The notes below the pieces were generated by a model. The model did no database searches, was not told the DNA's origin, and saw only the letters and a list, made by a program, of their open reading frames with translations. Source: Chloroflexota bacterium (lineage in GTDB: Bacteria > Chloroflexota > Anaerolineae > Aggregatilineales > Phototrophicaceae). From it: a stretch of DNA of 61,274 nt. A program made the position numbers and the translations under genes. Where the stretch lies: contig VXNO01000123.1 in NCBI GenBank assembly GCA_009840575.1, positions 1 through 61,274 on the forward strand, written 5' to 3'. Of the stretch, positions 9,601-18,892 are shown one piece after another (position 1 is the stretch's first letter; every line of letters starts with the position of its first letter).

Positions 9601-10938
9601 CGAAGTCCCCGGCACAACATAAGCCGTGCCATGCGTCTGGTAGACCTCGGGATAAACGACCGCGGCATCCAGCGAGCTTTGCCCCTGCTCGAAGTATTGC
9701 ATGACGGTCACGATCGGGTCGGGCCACTGGTGCCACATGAAGTCAGGCATACTGTCATCGGCGGGCATGCTTTCGTTGTGGGCGCCATAGGTGAAGTAGT
9801 AGCGACCCTGCGAGAGCAGAATGTCAGAGGCTTCGATTGCCTCGACGATGGCGGCGGCGTCCGAATAGCTGCCGGCGCGCTCCATCGCGTCCACCATCAT
9901 GAAGACGGCATCGTAAGAAGCCATGCCGAAGCTAGGCACGATATCGCCGAATTCCATCTCATACGCCGCGTTGAGCTCAATGGCAGTGTCATTGAACAAG
10001 CTGGGGATGATGCCCACGCGGTTGAAGGCGCAGTAATTGCCATCAGGGACTGTCGCCCAATACTGCACATGCTGGAAGGCGATCTGGTTGGTTACGCAGA
10101 TGGTGTCCGGCGTCGGCGCGATACCTAGCTCAGCCATCTGCTGCGTCAGGTTGAAGGAAGTCTCGCCGGTAACCACGATGCGGATGGCGTCGGGCGGCTC
10201 GGCGCTGGCTTGGATGCGACTCAAAATCGGCACGAAGTCTTCTGTGCCCAGCTCGACATCAATCTGCGAGACCGCGACGCCGGCGGCTTCGAGGCGCGCT
10301 TGCTCATCGGCGGCGGCGGGCTGACCATAGTCAGTGTTTTCCACGATCAAAACGACATCTTCGACGCCCAGCGCGATGAGCCAGTCGGTTACCACGCTGC
10401 CTACCATGGAGCTGGCCGGCGAAATGCGGAAGATATGGTCGATGCCATCGTCAAACCGTGGCGGCGCGCCGTCGAACTCACGGATGCCGTTGGCGCTGAC
10501 ATTGTCGTTCCAAGGCTCGGAGAAGATCGTCGGGATACCGTTCTCTTCCATGATGCCCATGGTCGCCAAGCCAACCGCGCTGTGATAAACGCCGACCATG
10601 CCGTCAACTTCGTCTTCCAGGATCAGGCGCTCGGCAACGGCTTGGCCGCGCTCGGGGCTACCTTCGGAATCACCGGTGATGACTTCCAGCATATAATTGA
10701 CGCCGTCGATCTGGACGCCACAATCGGCATTGATATCGGCTGCGGCTTGTTTGAATGCCCAGTCCATGGCTACGCCGCCAGCCACAGCGCCCGGCGCGGA
10801 CATCGGCGCCAAGCCACCGAGCTTGATGGTGTAATCGTCGAATTCGCAATGGCCATCCGCGCTGACCAAGCCCATCGGCGCTAGCGCCAGCAGCGCGACC
10901 AACGCGATGCTTACAAATAATGCCTTGCTGTGTTTCAT
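9595..10938 (-). CDS. ABC transporter substrate-binding protein, LivK/amide-urea type
   Basis: This is a 447-residue periplasmic-binding-protein family 6 protein, the ligand receptor of the adjacent LivHMGF importer. The first 27 residues form a Sec signal peptide ending LVSA; no lipobox cysteine follows. The mature part starts with the family's opening strand (IKLGGLAPMSAPG) and a region matching the two-lobe fold (GMVGVYHSAVGLATMGIMEE). At about 420 mature residues it is longer than E. coli LivK, more like the amide/urea group. The ligand is not assignable. Confidence 0.85.
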   Translation of the reverse strand: MKHSKALFVSIALVALLALAPMGLVSADGHCEFDDYTIKLGGLAPMSAPGAVAGGVAMDWAFKQAAADINADCGVQIDGVNYMLEVITGDSEGSPERGQAVAERLILEDEVDGMVGVYHSAVGLATMGIMEENGIPTIFSEPWNDNVSANGIREFDGAPPRFDDGIDHIFRISPASSMVGSVVTDWLIALGVEDVVLIVENTDYGQPAAADEQARLEAAGVAVSQIDVELGTEDFVPILSRIQASAEPPDAIRIVVTGETSFNLTQQMAELGIAPTPDTICVTNQIAFQHVQYWATVPDGNYCAFNRVGIIPSLFNDTAIELNAAYEMEFGDIVPSFGMASYDAVFMMVDAMERAGSYSDAAAIVEAIEASDILLSQGRYYFTYGAHNESMPADDSMPDFMWHQWPDPIVTVMQYFEQGQSSLDAAVVYPEVYQTHGTAYVVPGTSP

Positions 10939-11012
10939 ATCAAGCTCCTCGATTATGTTGACTCATGCACAAACTCCTGTGAGCGAGCGCCACAGAAGAC
11001 AAGCTGAAGCCT

Positions 11013-11041
11013 AACGTACCCCGCGCCAGCGACTTTGTCAA
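11013..11041 (-). promoter_or_regulatory. putative promoter of the liv operon
   Basis: On the minus strand TTGACA (11041-11036), a 17-base spacer and TACGTT (11018-11013) form a good -35 and a weak -10. The predicted start is about 70 bases before the livK ATG. The divergent peptide-transport operon starts at 11233, so this 294-base gap is a bidirectional control region. Confidence 0.45.
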
Positions 11042-11232
11042 ACGCGCTGTTTTGCCCCTTGCATTTGACGCGCGCCACACGATTGGATAGATTCTCGCTG
11101 GGCGGGCTGCGCAACCTGCGTACCGCCCAATTTGCTGCCGCGTGGTCGAAAGGAGCGTCTCGATATAAGCTCAATGCTTATGAAGAAAAGCACCAACCGC
11201 CAGAAACTTAACATTGGAAAGGAACAATAACG

Positions 11233-12753
11233 ATGAAATATCTTCGCATGCTCTTGCCACTGCTGCTGCTGGTCGCGCTTGTCGCTGCGATCGGCGCGGG
11301 CTCATTGGCGCAGATGTCCGAAAATGTGCTGCGCTCGGCGCATGATGCCGAATGGACAGGCTTGGATCCCCATGTCGCCAGCACAGTCTCCAGCTTCCAT
11401 GTCCTGGCGAATGTGGTCGAATCCTTGACGACCAACAACGACGACATGGAATTGACGCCGCTGCTGGCTACCGACTGGTCGCAATCCGACGATGGGCTGA
11501 CCTGGACATTCAACTTGCGCGAGGGCGTGAGCTTCTCCAATGGCGATGCCATGACCAGCGCCGATGTCGTCTTCTCGATGAACCGTATCCTCAATCCAGA
11601 CACGGGCTCCGGGCGCGTCGCTGCGGTGGGCGGTCCGGGCACAGTCTGGGAAGCGGTCGATGACTACACCGTCACCGTGACGACGCCCGACCCCAACGCC
11701 ATCCTGCCGACGTTGCTCGCCTCGCGCGCGACAGCCATTGTGCATCCCGACAGCGTTGATGAAAACGGCGTGATTGTTGTGCCCATCGGCACGGGTCCTT
11801 TCATCATTGAAGACCTGGACGGCACGATCAGCATGACGCTCGTCAAAAACGAGAATTACTGGCAGGGCGGGCTGCCCATGCTGGATGCGGTGGAAATCAC
11901 GGTCATCCAGGAAGATGCCGCGCGCGAAGCCGCCTTGCTCGGTGGCGAAGTCGATTTCATCACCGCTGTAGCCCCGCAAGCTGTGCAAGCCCTGCAAGAC
12001 AACCCGGATATCAATGTGCTTGTCTCGCCGGCGCTGGCCTACAAATACATCGGCTTGAACCTGATGCGCGAGCCGCTGAACGACCACCGCGTCCGCCAAG
12101 CCATCGCCTACGCCATCAATCGCGAAGACCTCTGCGCCGCTGGCGATTTCGGCTTGTGCACACCGCTCTATGGCGGCCCCATTGATACCGGCAGCCCTTG
12201 GCACTTCGACTACGCGCCCTATTCGCAGGATACTGACAAGGCGAAAGCGCTGCTCGCCGAAGCCGGCTACCCCGATGGCTTCGAGATGGAACTGATGCCG
12301 ACCTCGACCTACCAGGACACGGTGCGGCAGGCGCAGGTCTTGCAGGCGCAGTTGGCAGCCGTGGGTATTCGCACCACCATCAACGCGCCAGAGTGGGCGG
12401 AGTGGCTGGAGCTCGAGGGCAACTTCATGTACGACGGCTACATCTGCAGTTGGAATGGCTTGATCGATGTCGAGCAGTATTACTACTTGCAGCACCGTAC
12501 CGGCGAGGTCTTTAACTTCACCGGCTACAGCGACCCCGCCTTTGACGAGCTGGTCGATGCCGGGCGTCAGGTTGCCGACTTTGACGAGCGCTATGCCATC
12601 TACGCAGAAGCCAACCGCATCCTGGTAGACGCCGCGCCCTATGTCTACTTCTACAACCCGGCTTTCGTGCGCGCCATGAGTCCTAGTGTTCATGGCTATG
12701 CGCTGCGCCCCGATAACAACAATCTCTACATGCACACGACGGTCGAAGGCTAG
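11233..12753 (+). CDS. peptide/nickel-type ABC substrate-binding protein
   Basis: This is a 506-residue family 5 (DppA/OppA-like) solute-binding protein. A Sec signal peptide covers about residues 1-26 (ending GSLAQ), without a lipobox cysteine. Family hallmarks include TSADVVFSMNRIL, the loop GTGPFIIEDLD and the region LNDHRVRQAIAYAINRE. AAAGGA just upstream supports the ATG at 11233. It would bind peptides, glycosides or other medium-size solutes outside the membrane and hand them to the two permeases encoded next. The two cognate ATPases are not in the window. Confidence 0.88.
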   Translation: MKYLRMLLPLLLLVALVAAIGAGSLAQMSENVLRSAHDAEWTGLDPHVASTVSSFHVLANVVESLTTNNDDMELTPLLATDWSQSDDGLTWTFNLREGVSFSNGDAMTSADVVFSMNRILNPDTGSGRVAAVGGPGTVWEAVDDYTVTVTTPDPNAILPTLLASRATAIVHPDSVDENGVIVVPIGTGPFIIEDLDGTISMTLVKNENYWQGGLPMLDAVEITVIQEDAAREAALLGGEVDFITAVAPQAVQALQDNPDINVLVSPALAYKYIGLNLMREPLNDHRVRQAIAYAINREDLCAAGDFGLCTPLYGGPIDTGSPWHFDYAPYSQDTDKAKALLAEAGYPDGFEMELMPTSTYQDTVRQAQVLQAQLAAVGIRTTINAPEWAEWLELEGNFMYDGYICSWNGLIDVEQYYYLQHRTGEVFNFTGYSDPAFDELVDAGRQVADFDERYAIYAEANRILVDAAPYVYFYNPAFVRAMSPSVHGYALRPDNNNLYMHTTVEG

Positions 12754-12762
12754 CCGTATTGC

Positions 12763-12793
12763 GGCGCGGGTCGGTTTTCCGCTGACTCGCGCC
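12763..12793 (+). other. hairpin between binding-protein and permease genes
   Basis: GGCGCGGGTC (12763-12772), an 11-base loop and GACTCGCGCC (12784-12793) make a 10-bp stem with one G-U pair, ten bases after the binding-protein stop. It is not followed by a T run. It resembles the junction hairpins of the sugar importers in length, GC content and position. Confidence 0.55.
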
Positions 12794-12843
12794 CCCATCT
12801 CTGCCGCATTGGTCGCTCGCCGAAGCTCTCAGGTGGCTGCCGC

Positions 12844-13791
12844 GTGAATTATCAGTACATCGTCCAGCGCCTGCTTTCAGCGCTTGTTGTCGTGCTGGGA
12901 GTCACGGTCGTCGTCTTCATGATTGTGCAGATCGTACCGGGCGATCCGGCGCGGGTTGTACTGGGGCCATATGCCAACGATGAGGCGGTGGCGGGCTTGC
13001 GCGAGCGGCTGGGCTTGAACCGACCGATCATTGAACAATACCTGTCCTGGCTGGAGGCTTTGACGCGCGGCGACTTCGGGCAGAGCTTGCTCAGCAGCCA
13101 GGAGGTCGCGCCGCAGCTATGGGGGCGCATCGGTCCCTCCTTTGAGCTGGCGCTGGCCTCGCTGCTGGTGGGTTTGGCGATTGCCTTCCCGGTCGGCATT
13201 CTATCGGCATTGAAGCCTGGCAGCGGCATCGATATCGCCGCGACTATCTTCAGCCAGATCGGCGTATCCATCCCGTCCTTTTGGATGGGCATCATGCTAG
13301 TCATCATCTTCTCGCTGAACTTCTCGCTGCTGCCGCCCAGCGGTTATACGCCCATCACCGAGGACCCAGCCGACTGGTTCGCGCATATCATCTTGCCAGC
13401 TTTCACCGCGGGCGTGGTGAGCGCGTCGATCATGACCCGCTTCATCCGCAGCGCCATGCTGGATGTGCTCAGCGCCAATTATGTACAGACAGCGCGCGCC
13501 AAAGGCTTGGGCGAACGCGCCGTCGTGCTGCGCCATGCCCTGCGCAATGCCATGATCACCATCGTCACCATCATCGGCTTGCAGATTAACGCCCTGTTCA
13601 GCGGCGTCGTTATCGTCGAGGTGGTCTTTTCTTGGCCCGGCTTGGGGCGGCTGGCGCTGAACGCCGTGCTGGAGCGCGACTATCCCTTGCTGCAAGGCAC
13701 TGTGCTTGTCGTGGCGGTGATGTTCACCATGGTCAATTTGCTGGTCGACCTGCTCTACTTTGTGCTCGACCCGCGAATTGAATATGCCTAG
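12844..13791 (+). CDS. peptide-type ABC permease, DppB-like
   Basis: This is a 315-residue inner-membrane permease with the DppB/OppB pattern: an N-terminal segment (QYIVQRLLSALVVVLGVTVV), a long extracytoplasmic loop containing PGDPAR, then five more membrane segments. The coupling loop ARAKGLGERAVVLRHALRNA is the family's EAA region. The start codon is GTG. The next permease starts 12 bases after the stop. Confidence 0.9.
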   Translation: MNYQYIVQRLLSALVVVLGVTVVVFMIVQIVPGDPARVVLGPYANDEAVAGLRERLGLNRPIIEQYLSWLEALTRGDFGQSLLSSQEVAPQLWGRIGPSFELALASLLVGLAIAFPVGILSALKPGSGIDIAATIFSQIGVSIPSFWMGIMLVIIFSLNFSLLPPSGYTPITEDPADWFAHIILPAFTAGVVSASIMTRFIRSAMLDVLSANYVQTARAKGLGERAVVLRHALRNAMITIVTIIGLQINALFSGVVIVEVVFSWPGLGRLALNAVLERDYPLLQGTVLVVAVMFTMVNLLVDLLYFVLDPRIEYA

Positions 13792-13803
13792 GCGGGATGG
13801 GCG

Positions 13804-14697
13804 ATGACAAAGGCGAAAGTTCGCAAAAGCCGCGCCCACGAAGAGCTAGGCGCGCCTAACACACTGTGGCGAGACGCGGGAAGGCGCTTGCTGCGGCATC
13901 GGCTGGCGATGTTTGGCTTTTGCGTGCTGGTCGTCGTCTTCTTGATGGGCATCTTTGGCCCCGCCATCACCCCCTACGACCCCAACGGCATGGACTTCGC
14001 TAATCGTTTTGCCGCCCCGTCGCTGGCGCACTGGATGGGCACGGACGACTTTGGACGCGATATCTTCTCGCGCATCATCCTGGGCGCGCGTGTATCGCTG
14101 CAAGTGGGGCTGGTTGCCGTCAGCGTGGCGACCATCCTGGGCACGGGGCTGGGCTTGCTGGCGGGCTATGGGCGGCGCGTCACGGACGAGGTCATCATGC
14201 GCGCCATGGATGTGCTGTATTCGATCCCGGCGCTGCTGCTGGCGATTGCGATTGTGGCGGCGCTGGGCAAGGGCATCAACAACGCCATGATTGCCATCGG
14301 CTTGGTCTACATTCCGATCTTCGCGCGCATCGCTCGTGCCGCTGTGCTAGGCATCCGCAACGAAGAATTCATCATCGCGGCGCGGGCATTGGGCGCGGGC
14401 GACCTGCGCATCTTGACCTGGCATGTGCTGCCCAATGTGCTTTCGCCTATCATCGTGGAAATCACCTTGAGCCTGGCATTTGCCATCCTGGCGGAAGCGG
14501 CGCTGAGCTTCTTTGGCTTGGGCACGCAGCCGCCCGACCCCAGTTGGGGGCGCATGTTAGCCGAAGGGCGTGATTTCTTCCGACAGTCAGGCTGGATGGC
14601 TTTCTTCCCGGGCTTGGCGATTCTGTTTACAGTCATGGGTTTCAACTTCCTCGGTGATGGCTTGCGTGATGCGCTCGACCCCAGGCTGCGGCGCTAG
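13804..14697 (+). CDS. peptide-type ABC permease, DppC-like
   Basis: This 297-residue partner of the DppB-like permease begins with a short basic cytoplasmic segment and one membrane helix. The usual DppC loop (HWMGTDDFGRDIFSRIILGARVSL) and EAA region ARALGAGDLRILTWHVLPNV follow. Oligopeptide/dipeptide operons normally continue with dppD and dppF, but here the next gene is a methyltransferase-like membrane protein nine bases on. The ATPases must be supplied from elsewhere. Confidence 0.9.
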   Translation: MTKAKVRKSRAHEELGAPNTLWRDAGRRLLRHRLAMFGFCVLVVVFLMGIFGPAITPYDPNGMDFANRFAAPSLAHWMGTDDFGRDIFSRIILGARVSLQVGLVAVSVATILGTGLGLLAGYGRRVTDEVIMRAMDVLYSIPALLLAIAIVAALGKGINNAMIAIGLVYIPIFARIARAAVLGIRNEEFIIAARALGAGDLRILTWHVLPNVLSPIIVEITLSLAFAILAEAALSFFGLGTQPPDPSWGRMLAEGRDFFRQSGWMAFFPGLAILFTVMGFNFLGDGLRDALDPRLRR

Positions 14698-14706
14698 GAA
14701 ACGTTT

Positions 14707-16941
14707 GTGGCCATGCCCCTCTCCCCGCGGCACCTGCTGGCGACTGCGCTGTTGTCAGCCAGCGCCATGTGCCTGGAGGTCGCGCTGACGCGGCTGCTCT
14801 CGCTGCTCTACTTCCCACCGTATGTATTCCTGGCGCTCTCGCTGGCGATTTTTGGCATCGGCATGGGCGCGGCATTGCCCGCCTTGCGAAAGCAATTGAC
14901 TCACGCAGACCGCCTCGCGCAGTATTGTCTCGCTGCCGCCGCCAGCAGCCTGCTCCTGGCTATTCTTTGCTGCGCCTCGCTGCCGCTGCAGATGCCGGCG
15001 CTGATTTTGGCTGCGCTGACCTTGCCATTCCTTTGCGTGGGCTTGGCGCTGTCGGTCTTGTTCAGCTTGCATGCCGCCCACAGCCGCTTGCTGTATATGG
15101 GTGACCTGGTCGGGGCGGGGCTGGGCGTCGTCTTGGTCATCCCGCTCTTGAACCGCTTCGGCGCGCTGGATGTGATGCTGGTCACGGCGCTGGGTTTTGC
15201 GCTGGCTGCCTATTATCTCTCGGCGCGTGGTGGGCGCATGGCTGTGCTGGCTGGTTTGGCGGTTGGCGCAGTTATCTTCGGCGCGAATGTCAATTATCGC
15301 TTCTTGCATATTGATATGACGGCGCTGGCGGCGGAGAAGCCCATCGTGTCGGCGCTGGCGGCGGGCGGTGAAATTATCGAAACGCGCTGGGACGCCTTCG
15401 CGCGCAGCGACTTGCTTGATCCTGGCGATGGCGGGGCGCTGCGCATCTATGTGGATGGCGGCGCGGCTTCGATCATGCCCGAGCCGGCTTCGTTGGCAGA
15501 GCACCGGCGCGATATCGGTTTTTTCCCTTTCGCAACCGAGCGGCCAGCGCGCGTTTTTATCATCGGTCCTGGCGCGGGGCTGGATGTGTATTTTGCGCTG
15601 CAGGGGCGGGCGCGCTCCATCACAGCGGTCGAGGTCAACGGCGCGAGTGTGGATATGACGCGCGCTATGAGCAGCCGCAACGGCGCGGTCTATGACCAGC
15701 CGAATGTGACTGTGCTCATGGACGATGGCCGCGGGGCGCTGCGGCGTTCAAAAGAAAAATACGATTTGATCTTTCTTTCGCAAGTTGTCTCGCTGGCGGC
15801 TGAGCGCGGCGGCTATGCCTTGTCGGAGAATGTGGTGTATACAGCCGATGCCTTCGCCGACTACCTGGCGCATTTGACCGCCGGTGGGCAACTGGCATTG
15901 AAGCTTTATGACGAAGCGACCCTGACGCGCGCGCTGGCAACGGCGATTGAGGCGCTGCGGCGGCAGGGCAAGAGCGATGCACAGGCGCTGGAGCATCTGC
16001 TGGCTTTCCTGGACGAGCGCGCCGAGAATCCCGTGCCGCTGTTGATGGTCGGCGCGCAGCCCTACACGCGGGATGATTCGCTGGCGCTGGGGGCGATAGC
16101 CCGCGAGGTGGGTTTTAGCCCGCTGCTGCTGCCGCATGTGCTCGTCCAGCCGCCATTGGATGAAGTTGCCATCGGCGCGAAGACCTTCGCCGAGACAATC
16201 GCCGCCGCCGAAGCCGATTATTCGCCACCGACAGATGACCGCCCTTATTTCTTCCAGTTTGAGCGCGGCATCCCGAGCAATTTGCAGCCGCTGGCGCTGT
16301 TGATCCCGCTGGGCGCGCTGGGGCTGGCGCTGCTGTGCATAAGCCTGTGGCGCAGCAGCCGCTCCCTGCCGCGTAGCCTGTCGCCTGTATATGTAGCGCT
16401 GCTGGGCATAGGTTTTATCGCGCTGGAAATCTACGCCATCCAGCAGACGCGGCTCTTCCTCGGGCATCCCACCTGGGCGGTGGCGCTGGCGCTCTTCACA
16501 TTTTTGCTTGGCGGCGGCATCGGCAGCGGCTTGAGCCAGGTTCGCTTGCGCGCGACCTTGTCGCGTTTCCCAGCCGTGCCAGCGGTCTTGGCGGTGGTGC
16601 TGGCGCTGGCTTGGAGCGCGCTGTGGGCTTTGCTGAGCCGCGAGTTGATTACTGCTTCCCTGTTTGCGCGTCTCTTGGTCGCGCTGGCGTCGCTGCTGCC
16701 ATTGGCCTTAATTATGGGCATACCATTCCCGCAGGCGCTGGCGGAAATCGCCAAACTCGACCGGCGCGGGGTTGCCATTGCCTGGTCGGTGAACGGCGTA
16801 GCCACAGTCGCGGGCTCGATTTGCGCTGTCATTTTATCCATCACTGTCGGTTTCGGGGCGGCGCTGTGGCTGGGCGCGGCTGCTTATGCGCTGGCGGCGC
16901 TGATACGACTGCTGATGCGCCGGGCAGAATCACCCGCGTGA
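14707..16941 (+). CDS. membrane protein with spermidine-synthase-like methyltransferase domain
   Basis: This 744-residue protein has three parts: about six or seven membrane helices (residues 1-205), a Rossmann domain (about 240-480) and six or more further helices to the end. The soluble domain has the nucleotide-binding loop GPGAGLD at about 287-293, a VEVNG acidic strand end, and DDGRGAL near 339 as in spermidine synthases. However, the catalytic Asp motif expected after YD is replaced by YDLIFLSQ (about 352-359), so aminopropyl transfer is doubtful. The start is GTG at 14707 or ATG at 14713. It lies nine bases after the DppC-like gene, so it may be co-transcribed. Function unknown. Confidence 0.7.
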   Translation: MAMPLSPRHLLATALLSASAMCLEVALTRLLSLLYFPPYVFLALSLAIFGIGMGAALPALRKQLTHADRLAQYCLAAAASSLLLAILCCASLPLQMPALILAALTLPFLCVGLALSVLFSLHAAHSRLLYMGDLVGAGLGVVLVIPLLNRFGALDVMLVTALGFALAAYYLSARGGRMAVLAGLAVGAVIFGANVNYRFLHIDMTALAAEKPIVSALAAGGEIIETRWDAFARSDLLDPGDGGALRIYVDGGAASIMPEPASLAEHRRDIGFFPFATERPARVFIIGPGAGLDVYFALQGRARSITAVEVNGASVDMTRAMSSRNGAVYDQPNVTVLMDDGRGALRRSKEKYDLIFLSQVVSLAAERGGYALSENVVYTADAFADYLAHLTAGGQLALKLYDEATLTRALATAIEALRRQGKSDAQALEHLLAFLDERAENPVPLLMVGAQPYTRDDSLALGAIAREVGFSPLLLPHVLVQPPLDEVAIGAKTFAETIAAAEADYSPPTDDRPYFFQFERGIPSNLQPLALLIPLGALGLALLCISLWRSSRSLPRSLSPVYVALLGIGFIALEIYAIQQTRLFLGHPTWAVALALFTFLLGGGIGSGLSQVRLRATLSRFPAVPAVLAVVLALAWSALWALLSRELITASLFARLLVALASLLPLALIMGIPFPQALAEIAKLDRRGVAIAWSVNGVATVAGSICAVILSITVGFGAALWLGAAAYALAALIRLLMRRAESPA

Positions 16942-17004
16942 GGCTTTAGCGCCTTTTCTGTTACACTATCAGCATCGCTGAATGGCAATCGGCAAGGATG
17001 GTGC

Positions 17005-17838
17005 ATGAAAGAAATGACAATCGGCTGCGCGCTTTGGACGTTGGGGCCAACCCCCGATGTAAGCTCCCTGGCGCGGCAAATGGAAACCGCGGCGGAGATA
17101 GGCTGTGTATCGGTGCAACCCTGGATCGTACACAGCGAGGATTTCCCCTGCATCCTCGACCCCGAATATGGCAGCCCGGCAGACCGGCGTGAAGCCCGCA
17201 AAATCGCTGAGTCGCTGGGCATCACTTTCAGCGGCTTTTGCGCGCAGCTGCAAGGCGCGAGCACTTTCGGCGGCTTGGAAGAGCGAGAAGGGCTGCGCTG
17301 GCGTATCAACAAGACCAAGCGCGCGCTGGCGACAAGCGCCGAAATGGGCGGGGATATCGTTACTACGCATCCGGGCGTCTTGCCCGAAGACCCAAGCGAC
17401 GCAGCCTACCAGATCATGCTCGAATCCGTGGCGGAAATCGCCGACTATGGGGCGAGTGTCGGCGTATACTTCGCGCTGGAAACCGGGCAAGAGCCACCCG
17501 CCGCTCTGGGCGCATTCATTGACGATATCGGCAACCCCTGGCTGAAAGTCAATTATGACCCCTGCAACCTGCTGCGCTTCGGCTCGGAAGCCGGCACGAT
17601 CCACGGTGTGCATCTGCTCGGCGACAAGATCATCCACAGCCACGCCAAAGACTGGAACCCCGATACGCGCGAAGCCACCTGTGGCGAGGGGCTTGTGCCT
17701 TGGGATGGCTACTTAAACGCGCTGGGGGAGATCGGCTACAGCGGCGTGCTGGCGATCGAAGACGAGACCGGCAATGACGATATGGTCGGCTCGATTCGGC
17801 GCAGCCATGCTTTTTTGAAGGGCTGGCTCAATGCTTAA
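17005..17838 (+). CDS. sugar phosphate isomerase/epimerase family TIM barrel
   Basis: This 277-residue protein of the xylose-isomerase-like (AP endonuclease family 2) superfamily has metal-binding positions at the ends of barrel strands. These are the glutamate in FALETGQ, the aspartate-asparagine stretch VNYDPCN, the histidines in KIIHSHAKDW and the final glutamate in LAIEDETG. Such proteins interconvert keto sugars, inositols or sugar acids in the cytoplasm. Its last eight bases overlap the next gene, a Gfo/Idh oxidoreductase, which is a common pairing in sugar or inositol catabolism. Substrate unknown. Confidence 0.8.
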   Translation: MKEMTIGCALWTLGPTPDVSSLARQMETAAEIGCVSVQPWIVHSEDFPCILDPEYGSPADRREARKIAESLGITFSGFCAQLQGASTFGGLEEREGLRWRINKTKRALATSAEMGGDIVTTHPGVLPEDPSDAAYQIMLESVAEIADYGASVGVYFALETGQEPPAALGAFIDDIGNPWLKVNYDPCNLLRFGSEAGTIHGVHLLGDKIIHSHAKDWNPDTREATCGEGLVPWDGYLNALGEIGYSGVLAIEDETGNDDMVGSIRRSHAFLKGWLNA

Positions 17839-18892
17839 TATCGGCATCCTGGGCGCGGGCGGGATTGCCGCGCTCAGCCACCTGCCAGAGATCGCCGAAG
17901 TCCCCGGCTTGCGCGTTACGCACATCTGCGGACGCAGGGAAGGCCGCTTGCGTCTGCTCTGTGAGCGCTTTGCTGTGCCGCGCTATTCCACCAGTTGGCG
18001 CGATCTGCTTGAGGACCCGGCGCTGGACGCGGTGATTGTCGCGCTGCCGCATCCCTTACATGCCGAAGCCGGCTTGGCGGTGCTGGAACGGGGGCTGCAT
18101 TTGTTCATGCAGAAGCCGCTGTGCACGACGCTGGCGGAAGCCGACCAACTCCTGGCTGCCAGTGAGGCGCGTCCGCAGCAGGTCGTCTACTGCCGGCCAT
18201 CGTTCAGCGCGGTCGTCTATGCAATGCGCCGACTGCTGGCTGCGGGGGCGATCGGCACTATCTCCGGCGCGCTGGCACGCCATAGCCACGGCGGTCCCGA
18301 AGTCTATTATGCCGAAGTCAGCGACAGCTTCGATGAGCCGCGTATGACGGAGGACTTATGGTTTTATGACGCGGACAATGCTGGCGGCGGCGCTTTGATC
18401 GACATGGGCGTCTACGCAATCGCCAATATCGTCGCGCTGCTGGGGGAAGTAGAGGCGGTTAGCGCTCGCATGAGCACAGTCGCCAAACCGACAGCCCTGG
18501 AAGACAGCGCCACGCTCATCCTGGAGATGGCGGATGGCGCGCTGGCGACTGCCGAGACAGGCTGGTGCGACCCGGCGCGGTCATCCTACCTGCGCGTACA
18601 TGGCACCGCCGGCAAGCTGCAGCAAGTCGGCGACGAAATCGCTTACATCCGCCCTGGTTCGTATGAACGCGAGTGGGCAACCCCGATTACGGAAACCATC
18701 AGTCCGCCCGCAGCGCCCAATCAGCACGGCGAGTGGCTGCGCTGCATCAAGCGGGGAGAACAACCGGCGCTATCCAACCTGTGGACGGCTCGACACATCA
18801 TGGAGATCATGCTGGCGGCGGTGGAATCCAACCAGCAGGGGCGGCGCGTCGCAGTGCATTCGCAGCCTAGAGCGCTACTTCCAGCGCTGTGA
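17831..18892 (+). CDS. Gfo/Idh/MocA family oxidoreductase
   Basis: This 353-residue NAD(P)-dependent sugar/inositol dehydrogenase-like enzyme has the Rossmann loop GAGGIA at residues 7-12 and a C-terminal alpha/beta substrate domain. The family's EKP motif is present as QKP ([13 protein letters not shown], near residue 95). The catalytic lysine is kept but the glutamate is changed. It overlaps the upstream isomerase by 8 bases and its end overlaps the convergent GH51 gene by 26 bases. Confidence 0.85.
   Translation: MLNIGILGAGGIAALSHLPEIAEVPGLRVTHICGRREGRLRLLCERFAVPRYSTSWRDLLEDPALDAVIVALPHPLHAEAGLAVLERGLHLFMQKPLCTTLAEADQLLAASEARPQQVVYCRPSFSAVVYAMRRLLAAGAIGTISGALARHSHGGPEVYYAEVSDSFDEPRMTEDLWFYDADNAGGGALIDMGVYAIANIVALLGEVEAVSARMSTVAKPTALEDSATLILEMADGALATAETGWCDPARSSYLRVHGTAGKLQQVGDEIAYIRPGSYEREWATPITETISPPAAPNQHGEWLRCIKRGEQPALSNLWTARHIMEIMLAAVESNQQGRRVAVHSQPRALLPAL

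Noticed and set aside
11302-12798. 498-codon open frame on the minus strand opposite the peptide-binding protein
   Set aside because: It is antisense to a clear family 5 binding protein, has no ribosome site and a low-complexity composition.
14707-16941. annotation as spermidine synthase speE
   Set aside because: The catalytic aspartate motif is missing and the domain is flanked by membrane helices, so the symbol is not justified.
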